A stretch of DNA of 64,000 nucleotides from Sphingomonas sp. PP-F2F-A104-K0414. GTDB lineage: Bacteria; Pseudomonadota; Alphaproteobacteria; Sphingomonadales; Sphingomonadaceae. Made by a program: the position numbers and the translations under genes. The notes below the pieces were generated by a model. That model had not been told where the DNA came from, made no database searches, and worked only from the letters and a program-made list of their open reading frames with translations. Positions 60,676 through 64,000 of this stretch are shown in pieces; position 1 is the first letter of the stretch; each line of letters starts with the position of its first letter. Location of the stretch: the NCBI RefSeq assembly GCF_004340945.1, contig NZ_SLYD01000005.1, positions 310,001-374,000 of the forward strand. The letters are read 5' to 3'.

Positions 60676-62976
60676 GTGAACCAGATCGCCCAAACGTCCG
60701 CGCCGCATGCCGAGCCCCCCTATCTCCGCGGCCTCAATCCGCCGCAGCGCGAGGCGGTGCTGACCACCGACGGCCCGGTCCTGATCATCGCCGGCGCGGG
60801 TACCGGTAAGACTGCGGCGCTCACCGCCCGGCTCGCGCATTTGATCTTCACCAAGAAGGCATGGCCGTCGGAAATCCTCAGCGTCACCTTCACCAACAAG
60901 GCCGCGCGCGAGATGCGCGAGCGGGTCGGCCGGCTGGTCGGCGACGCGGTCGAGGGCATGCCGTGGCTCGGCACGTTCCACGCGATCGCCGCGAAGATGC
61001 TGCGTCGCCACGCCGAACTGGTCGGGCTGCAATCGAATTTTACCATCCTCGACACCGACGACCAGCTGCGGTTGCTCAAGCAGCTGATCCTCGCCGCCGA
61101 CATCGACGAGAAGCGCTTTCCGACGCGCAGCCTCGCTGCGCTGATCGACCAGTGGAAGAACAAGGGGCTCGTCCCCGCCGATATCGATGCGGGCGAGAGC
61201 GAGCGCTACGCCAACGGTCGCGGCGGCGAGTTGTACCAGCAATACCAGGCGCGGCTGATCGCGCTCAATGCGTGCGATTTCGGCGACCTGCTGCTCCACA
61301 TGCTCGTCATCCTGAAGACACACCGCGACGTGCTGGCGCAGTATCAGCAGCGCTTCAAATACATCATGGTCGACGAGTATCAGGACACCAATTCGTCGCA
61401 ATATCTCTGGCTGCGGCTGCTCGCGCAGGAGCGCAAGAACATCGCCTGCGTCGGTGACGACGACCAGTCGATCTATTCGTGGCGCGGCGCACAGGTCGAG
61501 AACATCCTGAAGTTCGAACGCGATTTTCCGGGCGCGAAGGTGATCCGCCTCGAACAGAATTATCGCAGCACGCCGCACATCCTCGGCGCCGCGTCGGGCG
61601 TGATCGCGAACAACGGCGGACGGCTCGGCAAGCAGCTCTGGACCGAGCGCGATGTCGGCGAGAAGGTGAAGGTCATCGGCGTCTGGGACGGCCCCGAGGA
61701 AGCGCGCCGCGTCGGCGAGGAGATCGACATCGTCCGGCGCTCGGGCAAATCCTTGGACGAGGTCGCGATCCTGGTCCGCGCGCAGCACCAGACGCGCGAG
61801 TTCGAGGACCGCTTCATCGCGATCGGCATGCCGTACAAGATCGTCGGCGGCTTCCGCTTCTACGAACGCGCCGAGATCCGCGACGCGCTCGCCTATCTCC
61901 GGGTCGTCAACCAACCGGCGGACGACCTCGCCTTCGAACGCATCGTCAACGTCCCCAAGCGCGGCCTCGGCGACAAGGCGGTCGCGCGCATCCACCAGCT
62001 CGCCCGCGCCACCGGCACGCCACTGACCACCGCCGCCGCGCGCATCCTCGACACCGACGAACTGACCGGGGCTGCTAAGAAGTCGCTCGGCCGGCTGGTC
62101 GGCGACATCGCCCGCTGGCGCGACATGGCGACCAGCCTGCCACACGCCGAACTCGCGCGGCAATTGCTCGACGAGAGTGGCTACACCGCGATGTACCAGG
62201 CCGAGAAATCGGTCGAGGCGACCGGGCGCCTTGAGAACCTCAGCGAGCTCGTCCGCGCGATGGAGGAATACGACTCGCTCGGCGCGTTCCTCGAACACGT
62301 GTCGCTCGTGATGGACAACGAGGGCGGGGCGCAGGATCCACAGGTCACGATCATGACGATCCACGCCGCGAAAGGCCTCGAATACGACACGGTATTCCTG
62401 GTCGGCTGGGAGGAAGGCCTGTTCCCGTCGCAGCGCTCCCTGGACGAAGGCGGCGTGAAGAGCCTCGAGGAAGAACGCCGCCTGGCCTATGTCGCGATCA
62501 CGCGCGCCCGCCGGCTCGCCGTCATCATCCACGCCGCCAACCGCCGCATCTACGGCCAGTGGAACTCCTCGATCCCGTCACGCTTCGTTGCTGAACTCCC
62601 ACCTGAGCATATCGATACGGAAACCACGATGTCCGGCGGCGCGAGCCTGTGGCAGGCCAACTGGTCCGACCGCGCCGATCCGTTCGCGGACGTCGCGCGC
62701 GGCACCGGCCGCGGTCCCGGCTGGCAACGCGCGTCGGGGAGTGCGGCGGGCACCGGCAGCAGCTTCTCCACCAAACCCGCCCGCGTCGTCGAAAGCCGCG
62801 CCAGCGCGATCAGCCTCGGCAACAAGGGCCGCGACGACCTCTCGCTCGGCATGCGCGTGTTCCACCAGAAGTTCGGCTACGGCGCGATCGCCGAGATCGA
62901 AGGCAACAAGCTGGAGATCGACTTCGAACAGTCGGGGCGCAAGCGGGTGATGGATAGTTTCGTGACCATAGGGTGA
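60676..62976 (+). CDS. pcrA: ATP-dependent DNA helicase, UvrD/PcrA type
   Basis: A 766-aa superfamily-1A helicase. The motifs in order: LNPPQREAVLTTDGPVLIIA (Q motif), GAGTGKTAAL (Walker A, about residue 40), VTFTNKAAREM, GTFHAIAAKML, VDEYQDTNSSQY (motif II), GDDDQSIYSWRGA, LEQNYRST, MTIHAAKGLEYDTVFLVGWE, and EERRLAYVAITRAR (VI). The C-terminal GMRVFHQKFGYGAI and IDFEQSGRKRVMDSFV match the PcrA/UvrD tail. A GTG at 60676 is the first start close to the domain. Works in repair and replication restart. Confidence 0.95.
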   Translation: MNQIAQTSAPHAEPPYLRGLNPPQREAVLTTDGPVLIIAGAGTGKTAALTARLAHLIFTKKAWPSEILSVTFTNKAAREMRERVGRLVGDAVEGMPWLGTFHAIAAKMLRRHAELVGLQSNFTILDTDDQLRLLKQLILAADIDEKRFPTRSLAALIDQWKNKGLVPADIDAGESERYANGRGGELYQQYQARLIALNACDFGDLLLHMLVILKTHRDVLAQYQQRFKYIMVDEYQDTNSSQYLWLRLLAQERKNIACVGDDDQSIYSWRGAQVENILKFERDFPGAKVIRLEQNYRSTPHILGAASGVIANNGGRLGKQLWTERDVGEKVKVIGVWDGPEEARRVGEEIDIVRRSGKSLDEVAILVRAQHQTREFEDRFIAIGMPYKIVGGFRFYERAEIRDALAYLRVVNQPADDLAFERIVNVPKRGLGDKAVARIHQLARATGTPLTTAAARILDTDELTGAAKKSLGRLVGDIARWRDMATSLPHAELARQLLDESGYTAMYQAEKSVEATGRLENLSELVRAMEEYDSLGAFLEHVSLVMDNEGGAQDPQVTIMTIHAAKGLEYDTVFLVGWEEGLFPSQRSLDEGGVKSLEEERRLAYVAITRARRLAVIIHAANRRIYGQWNSSIPSRFVAELPPEHIDTETTMSGGASLWQANWSDRADPFADVARGTGRGPGWQRASGSAAGTGSSFSTKPARVVESRASAISLGNKGRDDLSLGMRVFHQKFGYGAIAEIEGNKLEIDFEQSGRKRVMDSFVTIG

Positions 62977-63100
62977 AGTAAAGCGTCGGCACTCGCTACT
63001 TGCCGAATTCAACCGATCATTTTTCGCCCATTCCCGTAAACTTGCAAATATCCGGTAAGTTTGAGATCATTCCCCAAGACTTCGAGTCGAGGACGGATAC

Positions 63101-63379
63101 ATGTCGGGTAACAAGCGAACGATTCCTGAGATACGTTCTCGACTTCGTGAGATCGCAGACGAGTTCGGCATCGAAGAACTTCACGATCTAGCCGACGAAA
63201 CGTATCGAAATTCGCCCGTCACACGTGCCTCGGTGCGAAGCGCGCATTTTACACCAGAACTCGCGGAAGATATCAGGGTATTCGCCGCTAGGTTTCCAAA
63301 ACTACACCAGCGCGACGTGGCACAGAAATTCAATGTAAATCCTGGACGCGTATCTGAAGCGTTGACCCACCAAATGTAG
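63101..63379 (+). CDS. Small HTH-like hypothetical protein
   Basis: A 92-aa protein. The last third, RFPKLHQRDVAQKFNVNPGR then VSEAL, looks like a helix-turn-helix in which NVNPGRVSEAL is the recognition helix, a motif seen in other alphaproteobacterial small proteins. The first half is helical and charged. Lower GC than neighbours. Function unknown. Confidence 0.6.
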   Translation: MSGNKRTIPEIRSRLREIADEFGIEELHDLADETYRNSPVTRASVRSAHFTPELAEDIRVFAARFPKLHQRDVAQKFNVNPGRVSEALTHQM

Positions 63380-63409
63380 ACCAGTCAGATAGTCGTTTTT
63401 TGACGGCGC

Positions 63410-63706
63410 CTAAGCCGCCACTCGCTCAACCTCGATGTCGCCCTCACGCGCCCGCGCCTGTGCCAGATCATACGCGGCCTGCATTCGCATCAGCGTCTCG
63501 GCCTGCAAGCCGAACGCCTTCTCGAACCGGATCGCCATCTCGGCCGACAATCCGGCACGGCTTCCCAGCAGGTTGCTCATCGCCTGTCGCGTCACGCGCA
63601 ACTTGGCGGCGGCGTCCGTTACGCTCAACCCGTGCGGCGTGACGATTTCGGCGCGCAGCCATGCGCCGGGGTGGACCGCGAAGCTTGCATGCAACTTGAT
63701 TGCCAT
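63410..63706 (-). CDS. higA: HigA-type antitoxin
   Basis: A 98-aa XRE-family DNA-binding antitoxin: FAVHPGAWLRAEIVTPHGLS, VTDAAAKLRVTRQAMSNLLG (helix-turn-helix) and AEMAIRFEKAFGLQAETLMR are the standard HigA/VapI pattern. Its start overlaps the toxin stop (TGATG), giving toxin-first order as in other higBA operons. It neutralises HigB and probably represses the operon. Confidence 0.93.
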   Translation of the reverse strand: MAIKLHASFAVHPGAWLRAEIVTPHGLSVTDAAAKLRVTRQAMSNLLGSRAGLSAEMAIRFEKAFGLQAETLMRMQAAYDLAQARAREGDIEVERVAA

Positions 63707-63993
63707 CAGTGATAATCCTCCAGATCGAGATCCTCGACGCCACCGGCATCGTTGATCCGAAACGTCATCCGCCAGTTCTTCGTCACCGTCAGCGACCATA
63801 GACCGGCGCGATCGCCGGTCAGTCGATGCGCGCCGAAATTGGGCGGTACGGCCAGTTCGTCGACGCTCTCCATCACTGCGATATACGCCAGCATATGACG
63901 CAATCGATCGACCAGGTTGCCCGGCAACCCCTTGGCCCGACCGGTTTCGGCAAACGACCGCAAGGCCTTATGCCGGATGGAGTCGATGACCAT
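63706..63993 (-). CDS. higB: HigB-type toxin (RelE superfamily)
   Basis: A 95-aa ribosome-dependent mRNA interferase of the plasmid-maintenance killer family: IRHKALRSFAETGRAKGLPG, VPPNFGAHRLTGDRAGLWSL, VTKNWRMTFRIN and the closing DLDLEDYH, including the conserved C-terminal Asp-Tyr-His. The operon promoter lies beyond the window edge. Confidence 0.93.
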   Translation of the reverse strand: MVIDSIRHKALRSFAETGRAKGLPGNLVDRLRHMLAYIAVMESVDELAVPPNFGAHRLTGDRAGLWSLTVTKNWRMTFRINDAGGVEDLDLEDYH

Positions 63994-64000
63994 TCCCGAT

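Noticed and set aside
60670-62532. A 620-aa open frame opposite the helicase
   Set aside because: Antisense of a complete UvrD/PcrA gene; composition (Asp/Arg/Val-rich, no motifs) is that of a shadow.

Overview
The window is a high-GC chromosomal segment of an alphaproteobacterium, most likely a Sphingomonas or close relative. The support is: TonB-dependent receptors next to a tryptophan-halogenase-like gene and a cupin gene, a xanthorhodopsin-type proton pump with a Blh carotene oxygenase, an EL222-like LOV-HTH protein, and palindromic intergenic repeats of the kind common in sphingomonads. All family names come from reading motifs and overall sequence pattern; no database search was possible.

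Layout. 1-7.3 kb: the 3' part of otsA (trehalose-6-phosphate synthase), a MscS-type channel, and a three-gene tripartite efflux set (MFS pump, HlyD/EmrA adaptor, NodT-type outer-membrane lipoprotein). 7.35-17.5 kb: an envelope-lipid/glycan cluster with two nucleotidyltransferases of the sugar-nucleotide/CDP-alcohol type, a CDP-glycerol-transferase-like protein, a CDP-alcohol phosphatidyltransferase, an asparagine-synthase-type amidotransferase, a Wzx-like flippase, a lipid kinase and a possible Tam41-like CDP-diacylglycerol synthase. 17.6-19.1 kb: dapB and nth.

19.16-35.84 kb: a 16.6-kb integrated element in a tRNA-Arg(CCG) gene, bounded by a 17-bp direct repeat of the tRNA 3' end. It is a collapsed P2-like prophage (tail fibre, I, J, S, part of R, part of the portal gene, Dam methylase). 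Its integrase catalytic domain is fused in frame to the start of a tail-fibre protein. Cargo has replaced the missing phage genes: two VOC proteins, an HPP membrane protein without CBS domains, a ParD-like/methionine aminopeptidase pair, a PIN-like/ImmA-IrrE pair between two membrane proteins, an AT-rich two-gene operon and a Rep-like winged-helix protein. The element carries its own dispersed repeat (eight clear copies plus one weak one) that I did not see outside it.

36.2-44.3 kb: a periplasmic GH13 amylase, a renalase-like flavoprotein, then a light module on the minus strand (LOV-HTH regulator, rhodopsin pump, Blh retinal-forming oxygenase), a DUF1488-like protein, a beta-class GST and a DUF1624 membrane protein. 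44.4-53.1 kb: a siderophore-type TonB receptor and a carbohydrate-type module (1140-aa TonB receptor with a perfect LacI-type palindrome in its leader, divergent halogenase-like flavoprotein, cupin/JmjC protein). 53.2-64 kb: polysaccharide deacetylase, secreted trypsin-like protease, NUDIX hydrolase, extensin-like protein, small hypotheticals, transglutaminase, Bax-inhibitor-1 family protein, PcrA/UvrD helicase, a small HTH protein and a HigBA toxin-antitoxin pair at the right edge.

The strongest leads are the tail-fibre/integrase chimera, the island-restricted repeat, the putative toxin-antitoxin or defence cargo bracketed by duplicated non-coding segments, the light module, and the lipid cluster that appears to encode a complete kinase, CTP-transferase and CDP-alcohol-transferase route.
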